Shown here piece after piece: positions 1 to 9,339 of a stretch of DNA of 64,000 bases. The stretch spans positions 240,558 to 304,557 of the forward strand of contig JAEZJM010000025.1 of assembly GCA_023415775.1 (NCBI GenBank), read 5' to 3'. Within the stretch, counting starts at the first letter, position 1, and each line of letters opens with the position of its first letter. The translations under genes and the position numbers were made by a program. Below the pieces are notes generated by a model. That model made no database searches and was not told the DNA's origin. It saw only the letters and a list, made by a program, of their open reading frames with translations. The DNA comes from Bacillota bacterium. Lineage in GTDB: Bacteria; Bacillota; Negativicutes; Sporomusales; UBA7701.

Positions 1-10
1 TCCCACCCGG

Positions 11-1471
11 TCAAGGGGCGGCAGGAGCAATACCGGCGATCGCCTTGGCCAGATCCTTTTTCTGCTCGATATTTCCCTGGCGGGCGATCACGATGCGCTG
101 CGCCTGAGGCGAGCCCGCGCCATGCATCGATTCGGTCCGGTAGCCGACGGCCGCTGTGCCCAGCGTAAGATTTTCGATCAACCGCAAAACGCGCATCCGG
201 TGTTCGGTAGGCACGCCGGGCCGGGAGGAAAAGTATTTTTCCACCACCTTGCCGATTTCCGGGTGACGCAGGTCTTTCTCCGAAGGCATGGTCACCATCA
301 GGCCACCGGCGATGTCCTCGGCCAGCCGGGCGATCTCGTACGGGAAGCGGGTAACGTTCTGCTTGCAGACATTGGCCAGCAGAAGATCGATCAGGTACGT
401 CCCCGAGGCGGTCGGATAGCCGTTGGCCGAGCAGGCGATGCCGCAGGCATACAGGGTTTCGTTGAGATGGGTCATCTCGATAAGCTTATCCTTGACATGG
501 GAAGCCTTGTCGGCCCCGTTGTACTCGGCGGCCAGCGCAGTCGCGCCGATGAGGACATCGCCGACGCCCACTTTACAGCCGCCGTAGCTCTGGCGATGGT
601 AGCCGGCGAAGCGCTCCACCAGCAGGCCGCTAAACTCCGTTTCGCCACACATGAAGACATTTTCCCAGGGGATAAAGACATTGTCGAAAACCATCAGCGC
701 TTCATGGCCGCCGAACCGGCTGTTGCCGACATCGATATCGCCGCCTTCGAGCTTGCGGGTGTCGCAGGACTGACGCCCGTAGATGTAGAAAATGCCCTCC
801 GCGTCGGCCGGAGCGGCGAAAGAAACGGCATAAGCGTCGTCCTCTTTGCCCATCGCGATTGTGGGCATGACGAGAATCCAGTGGGAGTTGACCGCGCCGG
901 TCTGGTGCGCCTTGGCCCCCCGGACGACGATGCCGTCCTGGCGTTTCTCCACAACGTGGACAAAAAGGTCGGGATCGGCCTGCTTGTGGGGCGGCAGGCT
1001 GCGGTCGCCTTTCGGGTCGGTCATGGCGCCGTCGACTGTCCAGTCCTCTTCCTGCATCCTGAGCAGGAAATTATTGAACCGGTCGTGATAATCGGTACCA
1101 AGTTTGCCGTCCATCTCAAAGGTCACGCTGTCGACGGCGTTAATGGCGTCCATCCCCACGCAGCGCTGGAAGCAGGCCGCCGTTTTCTGGCCCAAAAGCC
1201 TCTGCATCTTTACCTTCTTCACCAAGTCTTCCGCGCTCTGGTGCAAGTGGCAAAACCGGTTGATTTTCTTGCCGGTGAGGTGGGAGGTTGTAGTCATGAG
1301 TTCTTCGTACTCGGGTTGATTAGCCAGGTCGTAGGTCATCTTCACCGCGTTCATCGACGGCCTGATGACAGGATGATCCACCGGGTTTTCCACCAATTCG
1401 CCTTGCAAGTAGATCTTGAATTTCAGTTTGCGCAAACTATCCTCGTATTCCTGGCCGGTTTTTATTGCCAC
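11..1471 (-). CDS. abfD: 4-hydroxybutyryl-CoA dehydratase / vinylacetyl-CoA isomerase
   Basis: Predicted flavin and [4Fe-4S] enzyme that dehydrates 4-hydroxybutyryl-CoA to crotonyl-CoA in the cytoplasm (4-aminobutyrate/succinate fermentation; also used in some carbon cycles). The 486-aa length matches the family. Cluster ligands known from the Clostridium aminobutyricum enzyme are visible: CFQRC (C100, C104), and H292 and C299 in YHRQSYGGC. The start is GTG, placed 7 nt after a GGGGG ribosome site. It lies 56 bp after the PFOR gene with a hairpin between them, so the two may be cotranscribed. Crotonyl-CoA could feed butyrate or acetyl-CoA formation; no succinate or 4-hydroxybutyrate genes are next to it in the window. 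The related 4-hydroxyphenylacetate hydroxylase family is unlikely because the four metal ligands are kept. Confidence 0.93.
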   Translation of the reverse strand: MAIKTGQEYEDSLRKLKFKIYLQGELVENPVDHPVIRPSMNAVKMTYDLANQPEYEELMTTTSHLTGKKINRFCHLHQSAEDLVKKVKMQRLLGQKTAACFQRCVGMDAINAVDSVTFEMDGKLGTDYHDRFNNFLLRMQEEDWTVDGAMTDPKGDRSLPPHKQADPDLFVHVVEKRQDGIVVRGAKAHQTGAVNSHWILVMPTIAMGKEDDAYAVSFAAPADAEGIFYIYGRQSCDTRKLEGGDIDVGNSRFGGHEALMVFDNVFIPWENVFMCGETEFSGLLVERFAGYHRQSYGGCKVGVGDVLIGATALAAEYNGADKASHVKDKLIEMTHLNETLYACGIACSANGYPTASGTYLIDLLLANVCKQNVTRFPYEIARLAEDIAGGLMVTMPSEKDLRHPEIGKVVEKYFSSRPGVPTEHRMRVLRLIENLTLGTAAVGYRTESMHGAGSPQAQRIVIARQGNIEQKKDLAKAIAGIAPAAP

Positions 1472-1493
1472 AGCTATTCCCCCTTTTCCCGGT

Positions 1494-1517
1494 GGCGGCC
1501 CCTGAAGCGGGGCCGCC
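1494..1517 (-). other. Intercistronic hairpin nifJ-abfD
   Basis: A perfect 9-bp inverted repeat (GGCGGCCCC / GGGGCCGCC, 6-nt loop) sits between the PFOR stop and the GTG of the dehydratase gene. No T-run follows on the minus strand, so it looks like an mRNA processing or partial-attenuation hairpin rather than a full terminator. Confidence 0.5.
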
Positions 1518-1527
1518 CCTTCTTCCT

Positions 1528-4500
1528 TTAATAAGCCGCTAATCGCTTGTAAGTCTCCAGCCTCTCCCTGGCGTCGCGCTCCGCCTTATCGAAAAGAGCC
1601 TGCGCCGTCTCGGGGAACTGTCTGGCCAGCGCCGTGTAACGGACTTCGCTCATGAGGAAGTCCCGGAAACTCGCGGTGGGTTCCTTCGAGTCCAAAATGA
1701 AGGGGTTGCCGCCCTTCTCCTTAAGCTGCGGATTGTAGCGGTACAGCGCCCAGTATCCGGCTTCCACCGCCCGTTTGGCCTGCGCCTGGGTTTTTCCCAT
1801 ACCGGCCGTGATGCCGTGATTGAGGCAAGGAGCATAGGCGATGATGAGCGAAGGGCCGGGATACGCCTCGGCTTCGGCGATGGCCTTTAGGGTTTGGTTT
1901 TTATCGGCCCCCATGGCGACCTGGGCAACATATACATACCCGTACGACATCGCCATAAGCCCCAGGTCTTTCTTGCGGGTTTTCTTGCCGCTGGCGGCGA
2001 ACTGGGCGACGGCGGCCGCCGGCGTCGCTTTGGACGACTGCCCGCCGGTGTTGGAGTAAACCTCGGTATCGAAAACAAGCACATTTACGTCTTCTCCCGA
2101 AGCCAACACATGGTCAAGACCGCCATAACCGATGTCATACGCCCAGCCGTCGCCGCCGAAGATCCATTGCGACCGCTTGACGAAAAAGTCGCGTTGGTTG
2201 TAGATCGCATTCAGCAACGGGTTGTCGCCCTTCTCCGCCGCGAGAGCGCTCGCCAGGCGATCGGCCCGCTCCCTCGTGCCCGCTCCCTCGTCGATGCGGG
2301 CCAGCCAATCCTCCAGCGCTATTTTGAGGTCTGGGGCAACGCCGCCGGCCAGCGCTTCGGTTACCAGGCCGGCAATAGTTCTCCTGACCTGCTGGCCGCC
2401 CATATGCATGCCAAAACCGTACTCCGCGTTATCCTCGAACAGGGAAAATCCCCAGGCCGGACCGAAGCCGCGCCGGTCGGTGGTATAGGAGGTCGAGGGA
2501 GCGGTCGCGCCCCAGACGGTCGAGCAGCCGGCCGCATTCGAGATAAGCATGCGGTCGCCGAAAAGCTGGGTTATAAGCTTTGCGTAGGGCGTCTCGCCGC
2601 ACCCGGCGCAGGCGCCCGAAAATTCCTGCAGCGGCAGCGAAAACTGGCTGCCTTTGACGGTGAACTTCTGGGCTTCCGGGACAGTCCGGGGCGCCAGGGT
2701 CTGGGTGAAAGCCCACCACTCCTCGCAGGCCGGCCGCTGGTCGGCCAGTGGCTTCATCGCCACCGCCTTCTCCTTCGCCGGGCAAACATCGACGCAGTTG
2801 CCGCAGCCGGTACAGTCCATCGCCGAAACCGCCAGATGGAACATCAATCCCGGATAACCCGTGGCCGGCTTGGCGGCGAACCCGGCCGGCGCGTTCTTCA
2901 GGTCTTCGGGTCCAAGCAGCATAGGCCTGATGACCGCGTGCGGACAAACAAACGAGCATTGGTTGCACTGGATGCATTTATCGGCCTGCCATACAGGCGT
3001 CTCGAAGGCCACGCCCCTCTTCTCCCACGCCGTCAGCCCCGACGGAAACGTCCCGTCCTCCCGGCCGTTGAAGATGCTCACCGGAAGCTTGTCGCCTTCC
3101 TGGCGGTTCATCGGTATCATGACCTCTTTTACAAATTGGGGCAGCGGCTTATCGTCCGCGGGCGGCGCGTCAATCGCGTCTTTCCAGCCGGCGGGCACGT
3201 CGATACGTACAAGCTCGCGGATGCCGCGCTCCACGGCGGCAAAATTCATATCAATGGTAGCCTGCCCCTGTTTGCTGTACGAATCGACGATCGCTTCCTT
3301 GAGATAACGCACGGCGTCCGCCACCGGGATAATCCCCGCAAGCTGGAAGAAAGCAGCCTGCATAATCATATTTATCCGCCCGCCGAGTCCCAGCTCCTGG
3401 GCGATGCCCAAAGCATTGATCGTATAAAACTGGACGTTGTTGGCCGCCAGATACCGTTTCATCGCCGCCGGCAGGTTCTTTTCCAGCTCCTCCGGCCGCC
3501 ACAGGCAATTCAGCAGGAATATCCCGCCCGGTTTCAGCCCGTCCAGAATGTCGTACAGGTCGACATACGCCTGATTGTGGCAAGCGATAAAATCGGCGTT
3601 GGTTATAAGATAGGAGGACTGGATGGGCTGCCGGCCGAAGCGCAGGTGCGAAACAGTCACGCCGCCCGACTTTTTTGCGTCATACGCGAAGTAGGCCTGC
3701 GCGTACAGATCGGTGTGATCGCCGATTATCTTGATCGCGCTTTTGTTCGCGCCCACCGTGCCATCCGCGCCCATCCCCCAGAATTTGCAGCAGGTCGTGC
3801 CGGCCGGCGTGGTATCGATAGCCAGCGGGTACTCCGGCAGAGAAGAAAAAGTCACGTCGTCGTTAATGCTCACCGTAAAGGCGGTACGGGGCTTATCCGC
3901 CTTCAGATTCTCATAGACGGCGGCGATATGGGCCGGGGTAAAATCCTTCGAGCCCAGGCCATAGCGCCCGCCGATGATAACCGGCGCGTCGGCCGAACCG
4001 AAAAACGCGTTTCTCACATCCAGGTACAACGGGTCACCGGCCGCCCCCGGCTCTTTGGTCCGGTCAAGCACGGCGACGGCGCGGGCGGAAGGCGGCACGG
4101 CCCGCAGGAAATGCTCGACCGAAAAGGGTCTATAGAGATGGACATCGACCAAGCCGACCTTCTCGCCACGCGCGTTCAGATAATCGATTGTTTCCCTGAT
4201 GGCGTCGCAGCCCGACCCCATGGCGATGATAACCCGTTCCGCCTCGGGATCGCCGTAATAATTAAACAACCGGTAATCGCGGCCGGTGATTTTGTTGATT
4301 TCCCCCATGTAATATTCGACAATGCCGGGCAGCGCATCATAAAACTTATTGACCGCCTCGCGGGTCTGGAAATAAATATCCGGATTCTGCGTAGTGCCGC
4401 GGATCACCGGGTGGTCAGGGTTAAGAGCGCGACGGCGAAACTCGTCCACCGCCTCCATATCCAGCAGTTGGGCCAGCTCTTCGTAGTCGAGGGCATCGAT

Positions 4501-5049
4501 CTTCTGCACCTCGTGCGATGTACGGAAACCGTCGAAAAAGTGGAGGAACGGCACCCGTCCCCGGATGGCCGCCAAATGGGCAACCGCGCCAAGATCCATC
4601 GCCTGCTGAACGCTGCTCGACGCCAGCAACCCAAACCCCGTCTGGCGGGTGGCCATTACATCCTGATGGTCGCCGAAAATGCTGAGCGCGTTGGCGGCCA
4701 AAGCCCGGGCGCTGACGTGGAAAACGGCGGGCAGCAGTTCGCCGGCGATTTTGTACATATTCGGTATCATCAGCAGCAAACCCTGAGACGCCGTATAAGT
4801 AGTGGCCAGCGCCCCGGCCTGCAGGCAGCCGTGCAGCGTCCCGGCCGCGCCCCCCTCCGACTGCATCTCGATTACCTTCACCGGCTGGCCGAAAAGATTT
4901 TTCCGGCCCTGGGCAGACCACTCGTCAACCAACTCCGCCATCTGCGACGACGGAGTGATCGGATAAATGGCCGCCACTTCGGTGAACGCATAGGAAACGA
5001 AGGCGGCGGCGCTGTTGCCGTCCATAGTCTGCATTTTTCTTTTGGCCAT
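1528..5049 (-). CDS. nifJ: Pyruvate:ferredoxin (flavodoxin) oxidoreductase
   Basis: Single-chain PFOR, 1173 aa, the usual size. It oxidises pyruvate with CoA to acetyl-CoA and CO2, reducing ferredoxin in the cytoplasm. The N-terminal pyrimidine-binding part contains the YPITPSS motif near residue 30. Two ferredoxin-type cluster motifs are visible, CIQCNQCSFVCP near residue 690 and CTGCGNCVDVCP near 745, and a further Cys set (GACAGCGE) lies near residue 820. The thiamine-diphosphate motif GDGWAYDIG is near 965, followed by a TEVYSNTGGQ loop. A clean AAAAGGAG ribosome site precedes the ATG. The gene is preceded by a 315-bp gap with hairpins and followed by abfD. Confidence 0.96.
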   Translation of the reverse strand: MAKRKMQTMDGNSAAAFVSYAFTEVAAIYPITPSSQMAELVDEWSAQGRKNLFGQPVKVIEMQSEGGAAGTLHGCLQAGALATTYTASQGLLLMIPNMYKIAGELLPAVFHVSARALAANALSIFGDHQDVMATRQTGFGLLASSSVQQAMDLGAVAHLAAIRGRVPFLHFFDGFRTSHEVQKIDALDYEELAQLLDMEAVDEFRRRALNPDHPVIRGTTQNPDIYFQTREAVNKFYDALPGIVEYYMGEINKITGRDYRLFNYYGDPEAERVIIAMGSGCDAIRETIDYLNARGEKVGLVDVHLYRPFSVEHFLRAVPPSARAVAVLDRTKEPGAAGDPLYLDVRNAFFGSADAPVIIGGRYGLGSKDFTPAHIAAVYENLKADKPRTAFTVSINDDVTFSSLPEYPLAIDTTPAGTTCCKFWGMGADGTVGANKSAIKIIGDHTDLYAQAYFAYDAKKSGGVTVSHLRFGRQPIQSSYLITNADFIACHNQAYVDLYDILDGLKPGGIFLLNCLWRPEELEKNLPAAMKRYLAANNVQFYTINALGIAQELGLGGRINMIMQAAFFQLAGIIPVADAVRYLKEAIVDSYSKQGQATIDMNFAAVERGIRELVRIDVPAGWKDAIDAPPADDKPLPQFVKEVMIPMNRQEGDKLPVSIFNGREDGTFPSGLTAWEKRGVAFETPVWQADKCIQCNQCSFVCPHAVIRPMLLGPEDLKNAPAGFAAKPATGYPGLMFHLAVSAMDCTGCGNCVDVCPAKEKAVAMKPLADQRPACEEWWAFTQTLAPRTVPEAQKFTVKGSQFSLPLQEFSGACAGCGETPYAKLITQLFGDRMLISNAAGCSTVWGATAPSTSYTTDRRGFGPAWGFSLFEDNAEYGFGMHMGGQQVRRTIAGLVTEALAGGVAPDLKIALEDWLARIDEGAGTRERADRLASALAAEKGDNPLLNAIYNQRDFFVKRSQWIFGGDGWAYDIGYGGLDHVLASGEDVNVLVFDTEVYSNTGGQSSKATPAAAVAQFAASGKKTRKKDLGLMAMSYGYVYVAQVAMGADKNQTLKAIAEAEAYPGPSLIIAYAPCLNHGITAGMGKTQAQAKRAVEAGYWALYRYNPQLKEKGGNPFILDSKEPTASFRDFLMSEVRYTALARQFPETAQALFDKAERDARERLETYKRLAAY

Positions 5050-5364
5050 GCTAGAGGACTCCTTTTATATTATTTGTTTGCCGCGGTCTATATCGTGATG
5101 CCCTGTTTAAAGATGGCGATCCCGAAATACTAATTCGCGATTTACGGGACCCGTACCTGCCGTCGGCCGTCTTTAGCGCCTCGCAAATAATGACCGCAAT
5201 TCCCTTAATAACGTCCTCATCCAGAAGGCAGCCGTTGTTAAAATACATCCAGTTTTCTCGTTGCGCGGGAACTCACCGGTCGCCAGAAGGTCGGCGATAA
5301 CCACCCGACCTTCTGAACGCTACCCGGCGAAAGAGGGCCCGCAGGCCCTCTTAACGGGTTGAAC
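5050..5364. other. Intergenic region between cstA-like gene and nifJ
   Basis: About 315 bp without a convincing gene. It holds two hairpins downstream of the carrier gene: AAGAGGGCC / GGCCCTCTT (5331-5352, 4-nt loop) and CAGAAGGTCGG / CCGACCTTCTG (5284-5315). Together they probably end or dampen transcription from the CstA gene. The rest should contain the nifJ promoter, but no clear -35/-10 pair was identified. Confidence 0.5.
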
Positions 5365-7224
5365 TCAAGAGGGAATATTCGGTTTTGTATCGCCGAACTG
5401 ACAGACTATCGGCACGTCGGTGTTCATGCCGACGGGCTTTGTGGTCTTGAACAGCTTCAGCCACACGCGGATGGAGTCGCCGAGGATGGCCAAGACCATG
5501 ATGATCAGGACAACGCTGAGGGTGGCCATGAGGTTGCCGTTGAAGGTGCTGAAGCCGAGGTAAAGCTTTACGTTCATGGCGCCGGCCGTGAGGACGGTTA
5601 CCGCCAGGAATGTCAGCGGCACGAGGGTAACGAGCGCGTACGCCTTGTTGGCAGCCAGCTTGAGGATGACGGTCGTGCCGACGGCCAGGGCGATGCAGGC
5701 CAACAGCTGGTTGGCCACCCCGAACATCGGCCAGATGCTGCTGACGCTATTGGTGTAGAGCAGGTAACCGAAGGCGAAGCACATGACGCCGCCGCAGAAG
5801 AGGGAGCCCGGTATCCAGCCGGTCTGCTTCAGGGGCGGGTAGACGTAGGTGCCGAGCACGTCCTGGAGGATGTAGCGTCCGACACGAGTGCCGGCATCGA
5901 CGGTAGTGAGGATGAACAAGGCCTCGAACATCAGCGCGAACTGATACCAGTAGCTCATCAGGTGGCTCATGCCGCCGATGCTGGAAAAGATGTGGGCCAT
6001 GCCAACCGCAAGGGACACGGCGCCGCCGGGACGGTGCATGACGTCGATACCCACCAGCGCCTGGAGTTTCTGGATCTCCACCGGCGGGAAAATGGTCTGC
6101 ACCTTGGCGTAAACCGGTGCCAGGGTATTGATGGCGAAATAGTCGCCGGGATACAGGACGATAGCCGAGATGAGAGCCATAGTGGCGACGAAGCCTTCGA
6201 CACACATGGCGCCGTAGCCGATAAAGCGGACCTGGGTTTCCTGATCGACCATCTTGGGCGTCGTGCCCGAGCCGATCAGTGCATGGAAGCCGGAGATGGC
6301 GCCACAGGCGATGGTGATGAACACGTACGGCCAGATTGGGCCGGGGATGATCGGGCCGCCACCGGCGTACATGGCGTTGAACGCCGGCATGTTGATGGGC
6401 GGCTGGACGATGAGGATGCCCAGCGCCAGCGCCACGATAGTGCCGATCTTCATGTAGGAGCTAAGGTAGTCGCGGGGGGCCAGCAGCAGCCATACCGGCA
6501 GGCTGGCGGCGATAAAGCCGTAAATCGGAATGGCGATGGATAGTTCCTCCCGGGACAGGGTGAAGATTCCTGACAATCCGCTCCACGCCCCGCCGGGCAT
6601 CACCCAGTGGCCGGCGAACACGGCGGCGAGAACGAGCAGGAAGCCGGCGATCGAGCCGGAACGGATCGACCCCGGGGCGATCTTGAACATATACAGGCCG
6701 ACGACGATGGCGATCGGGATGGTCATGAACAGAGTGAATGCTCCCCACGGATTTTTCATCATCGCGAAGACCACGACCATGCTCAGCCCGGCCAGGGAAT
6801 TGACGATGATGAAAAGGATCGCGAACGAGGTCGTCAGCCCGGTGACCCCGCCGACCTCTTTGCGGGCGATCATGCCGAGAGATTGGCCGTTGTGGCGCAC
6901 CGAGGCGAAAAGAATAATCATGTCATGCACGGCGCCGGCAAAAACCGCGCCCAGCATGATCCAGGCAGCGCCGGGGCTCCAGCCCCACTGGGCCGCCAAC
7001 ACCGGGCCGACCAGCGGGCCGGCGCCGGCGATGGCGGCGAAGTGATGGCCGAACAACACAATCTTATTTGTGGGCACATACTCGCGGCCGTCGTTGCAAC
7101 GATGTGCCGGCGTGACGTTCTCGTCGCTAAGCATCAGAACTTTTGCTGCGATAAAGGCGGAATAGTAGCGGTACCCTAATATCAAGACACACGCCGATGT
7201 AATCAGTAGCCAGATAGAATTCAT
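5365..7224 (-). CDS. CstA-family carbon starvation / pyruvate or peptide carrier
   Basis: Polytopic inner-membrane protein of 619 aa. It has the CstA hallmarks of an N-terminal GYRYYS, HHFAAIAGAGPLVGPVLAAQ and the long run of hydrophobic helices through residue 590. Characterised members are proton-driven pyruvate importers (BtsT) or peptide-uptake proteins (CstA). Being next to PFOR suggests pyruvate or a related C3 acid as substrate, but this is inference. The ATG follows a GGAGGAATAAT ribosome site. It lies 84 bp after an unknown 259-aa gene in the same direction, so these two probably form an operon. Confidence 0.9.
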   Translation of the reverse strand: MNSIWLLITSACVLILGYRYYSAFIAAKVLMLSDENVTPAHRCNDGREYVPTNKIVLFGHHFAAIAGAGPLVGPVLAAQWGWSPGAAWIMLGAVFAGAVHDMIILFASVRHNGQSLGMIARKEVGGVTGLTTSFAILFIIVNSLAGLSMVVVFAMMKNPWGAFTLFMTIPIAIVVGLYMFKIAPGSIRSGSIAGFLLVLAAVFAGHWVMPGGAWSGLSGIFTLSREELSIAIPIYGFIAASLPVWLLLAPRDYLSSYMKIGTIVALALGILIVQPPINMPAFNAMYAGGGPIIPGPIWPYVFITIACGAISGFHALIGSGTTPKMVDQETQVRFIGYGAMCVEGFVATMALISAIVLYPGDYFAINTLAPVYAKVQTIFPPVEIQKLQALVGIDVMHRPGGAVSLAVGMAHIFSSIGGMSHLMSYWYQFALMFEALFILTTVDAGTRVGRYILQDVLGTYVYPPLKQTGWIPGSLFCGGVMCFAFGYLLYTNSVSSIWPMFGVANQLLACIALAVGTTVILKLAANKAYALVTLVPLTFLAVTVLTAGAMNVKLYLGFSTFNGNLMATLSVVLIIMVLAILGDSIRVWLKLFKTTKPVGMNTDVPIVCQFGDTKPNIPS

Positions 7225-7308
7225 ACTGATTATTCCTCCTTGCCGTTTTGAATTCCACTAGAGGAGCAGCCGAGATTCACCTGCCTTTACAATTAAATTT
7301 CCGGGCGT

Positions 7309-8088
7309 TTACTGAACAGGGGTGCCGTTAGGCCGGGCCAGGGGCTTCTCCCCCTTTATTCCCTTGACGAATTCATAGGCCGCAGCCACATTGGCCGCCG
7401 GACCTTCAATAATAATGACCACCGACCCTTCGGCCCCGGCGATACCGCCGCCGCCGGCATGATACGCCTCCACACCGAACAACTGGGCAAACGCCTGGAT
7501 TTCGGTCACGACGGTAGCCCGACAGCACGGCACCAGGCCGAATTTCATGCCGTCCCCGCAGGCGAACCGTTTGCTGCCGCTGTGTTTCACCGCCTCGGGG
7601 ACACTGGCGACCATCTTCTCCAAACCTACCGGTACAATATACTGCGAGCCGCGGGCCAGGATGGTTCCCATCGACCAGCCCATCGTCCCCCCCTTACCGT
7701 CGCCGGCGAACACCGCCGCCCGGTACTCGGCGTCAACGGCGTTGGCGCCCTTGATGAACACGTCCCCGGCCGTAAATTCCGCCAGCGCCTCCTCGGGGAT
7801 CATGGTCAGGCGCTTTCCTTCCCGCAGCACGACCGGAAAGATATAATCCGGGTTCTTGGGCGCGCCCCACGTTTCGCCGCCCCAGATATGGCCCGAAACG
7901 AAATTTTCTTTGACCATCGGCTCGCCGAGGAGCTCTTCGGCCACGTAGCCTGTGCTGGTGCCGGTGGCAATGATGATCCAACCGCTCTTCAAGGCGTTCT
8001 GTACCGCCGGCAGCTTCGCCACCGCCTTGGCGATCAACCGTCGCGACTCGTACGGGGTGATAACAACGAATGCCGTCTGTGTATCCAT
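7309..8088 (-). CDS. Conserved-looking hypothetical protein, 259 aa
   Basis: I do not recognise this family. The start chosen is the ATG at 8088 (MDTQTAF...), which follows AGGAG by 8 nt; the open frame extends 38 codons upstream without a ribosome site. It is a soluble-looking, glycine-rich protein with no signal peptide. A segment near residue 35 (IIIATGTSTGYVAEELL) resembles the nucleotide or CoA-loop region of NagB/RpiA/CoA-transferase-like folds, but this is only a hint. Three Cys (ACGDGMKFGLVPCC) occur near residues 180-195. It sits just upstream of the CstA-like carrier and downstream of an IclR regulator, so a role in metabolism of the carried substrate is plausible. Confidence 0.75.
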   Translation of the reverse strand: MDTQTAFVVITPYESRRLIAKAVAKLPAVQNALKSGWIIIATGTSTGYVAEELLGEPMVKENFVSGHIWGGETWGAPKNPDYIFPVVLREGKRLTMIPEEALAEFTAGDVFIKGANAVDAEYRAAVFAGDGKGGTMGWSMGTILARGSQYIVPVGLEKMVASVPEAVKHSGSKRFACGDGMKFGLVPCCRATVVTEIQAFAQLFGVEAYHAGGGGIAGAEGSVVIIIEGPAANVAAAYEFVKGIKGEKPLARPNGTPVQ

Positions 8089-8306
8089 CTCTTCACTCCT
8101 AATTTGAAATATTATTATCTGGGCCGCGTGCCCGATAATCCGAGAATACCCCTCATTACTGAAATTGCATTTGCATTTTGTTCCGATATTATTAATATTC
8201 ACTACGCAAATTCAGAATTCATAATTCCATTTTTGTTTGTTGTTCTGGATAAAAATGGTTTCTCCTTCTTTTTCACCCACCGATAACTAATATTTTCAAA
8301 CAAAAA

Positions 8307-8339
8307 ACAACCGGCTTTCCCCGCGGGAAAACCGGTTGT
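8307..8339 (-). terminator. Rho-independent terminator of the iclR-type gene
   Basis: On the minus strand, a 15-bp stem with one mismatch (ACAACCGG.../...CCGGTTGT, 3-nt loop) is followed by TTTTTT. It lies 32 bp after the regulator stop codon. Confidence 0.85.
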
Positions 8340-8370
8340 CTCTTATCGCCCTCAGACCGAGGTCTGGCAG

Positions 8371-9147
8371 CTATTCAAAAATTGTCTTGTAATCGTCGGA
8401 AATCTTTTGGGTCGTGTTAAGAACCGCAGGGACGAGTTCCGCGATCACCTCGGGCGTCATTCGCACTTTGGGGGCGGTAACGCTCAGCGCGGCCACCACC
8501 CTGTCGCCCACCCCGAACACCGGTCCGCCTACGCACACCAGCCCAAGATAAAATTCCTCGTCGTCAATCGCGTATCTGTTTTGCCTGATTTCCTTAATCT
8601 TGTCCAGCAGCTTCTTGCGGTCGACGATGGTCATTGGCGTTAGCTGCGGCAGAGGATCAGGCAGTAAGCTCAATATCAGGTCGTCAGCCAAATCGCTAAG
8701 CAGGCTTCGTCCGAGAGATGTGCAATACAGCGGGTAGCTGTCGTCGAGGGTGAAGTATGGCCGCAAATGGTGTTTGGACTCGATAAGTTCGATATAAGAG
8801 CACTTGTCCTGGTCGCGCACCGCCAGATTGACACTCTCGCCGAACCGTTCGTTCAGAGCTTGCATGTGGCGCCTGGCCTGTTCTTTCCACTTCAGCAGGT
8901 TCAGACTTTTGTTGTATGTCTGGAGGATCTTCGGGGAAAGACGGTACTTCTTGTTCCGCGGGTTCTGGTACAGGTAACCCATCAGCTCGATCGTGTTGAC
9001 GATCCTCTGGACGCTGCTTTCCGGAAGGCCCACGATCTGCCCCAGCTCTGTGACGCCATACTCGTCGCTGTCCTTAAAGGATTCCAGCACCGATAACCCT
9101 TTCGTCAGCGCCTGGATTTGATTTTTGGCCTCATCAGTCTTCTTCAT
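8371..9147 (-). CDS. IclR-family transcriptional regulator
   Basis: 258-aa DNA-binding regulator. The N-terminal winged helix-turn-helix covers about residues 10-75 (IQALTKGLSVLESF then VTELGQIVGLPESSVQRIV). The C-terminal IclR effector domain covers about 85-255, including the typical LGRSLLSDL segment. The start is the ATG at 9147 preceded by GGGGG; the longer open frame (to 9198) would add 17 unlikely residues. It has its own terminator, so it is a single-gene unit upstream of the CstA/PFOR/AbfD set. It probably senses a small organic acid and controls those genes, which is inference from position. Confidence 0.92.
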   Translation of the reverse strand: MKKTDEAKNQIQALTKGLSVLESFKDSDEYGVTELGQIVGLPESSVQRIVNTIELMGYLYQNPRNKKYRLSPKILQTYNKSLNLLKWKEQARRHMQALNERFGESVNLAVRDQDKCSYIELIESKHHLRPYFTLDDSYPLYCTSLGRSLLSDLADDLILSLLPDPLPQLTPMTIVDRKKLLDKIKEIRQNRYAIDDEEFYLGLVCVGGPVFGVGDRVVAALSVTAPKVRMTPEVIAELVPAVLNTTQKISDDYKTIFE

Positions 9148-9339
9148 TGTGCCCCCACATTCCAAAAATACGCTTGCAAATTCCACTTTTCCATGCATGT
9201 TACTGTGGTATTTGGAAAGGTCACATAATAAAAGCCTGTATTAATTATAGCATATTTACTTCTTCATGGACAATAACATTCCGCCTTGGCAGTCGAATAC
9301 TCAGTCAAAGAACCGAGCCGTTCGAGCGCAGTCCAGTCC

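Noticed and set aside
1894..5133. 1079-codon plus-strand frame opposite nifJ
   Set aside because: Long antisense frame caused by the codon bias of a GC-rich gene; the composition is Arg/Gly/His-rich without motifs, and the minus strand encodes an unmistakable PFOR.
5051..5248. 65-codon minus-strand frame upstream of nifJ (DEDVIKGIAVIICEALK...)
   Set aside because: The first half looks somewhat protein-like, but there is no ribosome site, the second half is low quality, and it would end 2 bp before the nifJ start across its promoter region. Not enough to call a gene.
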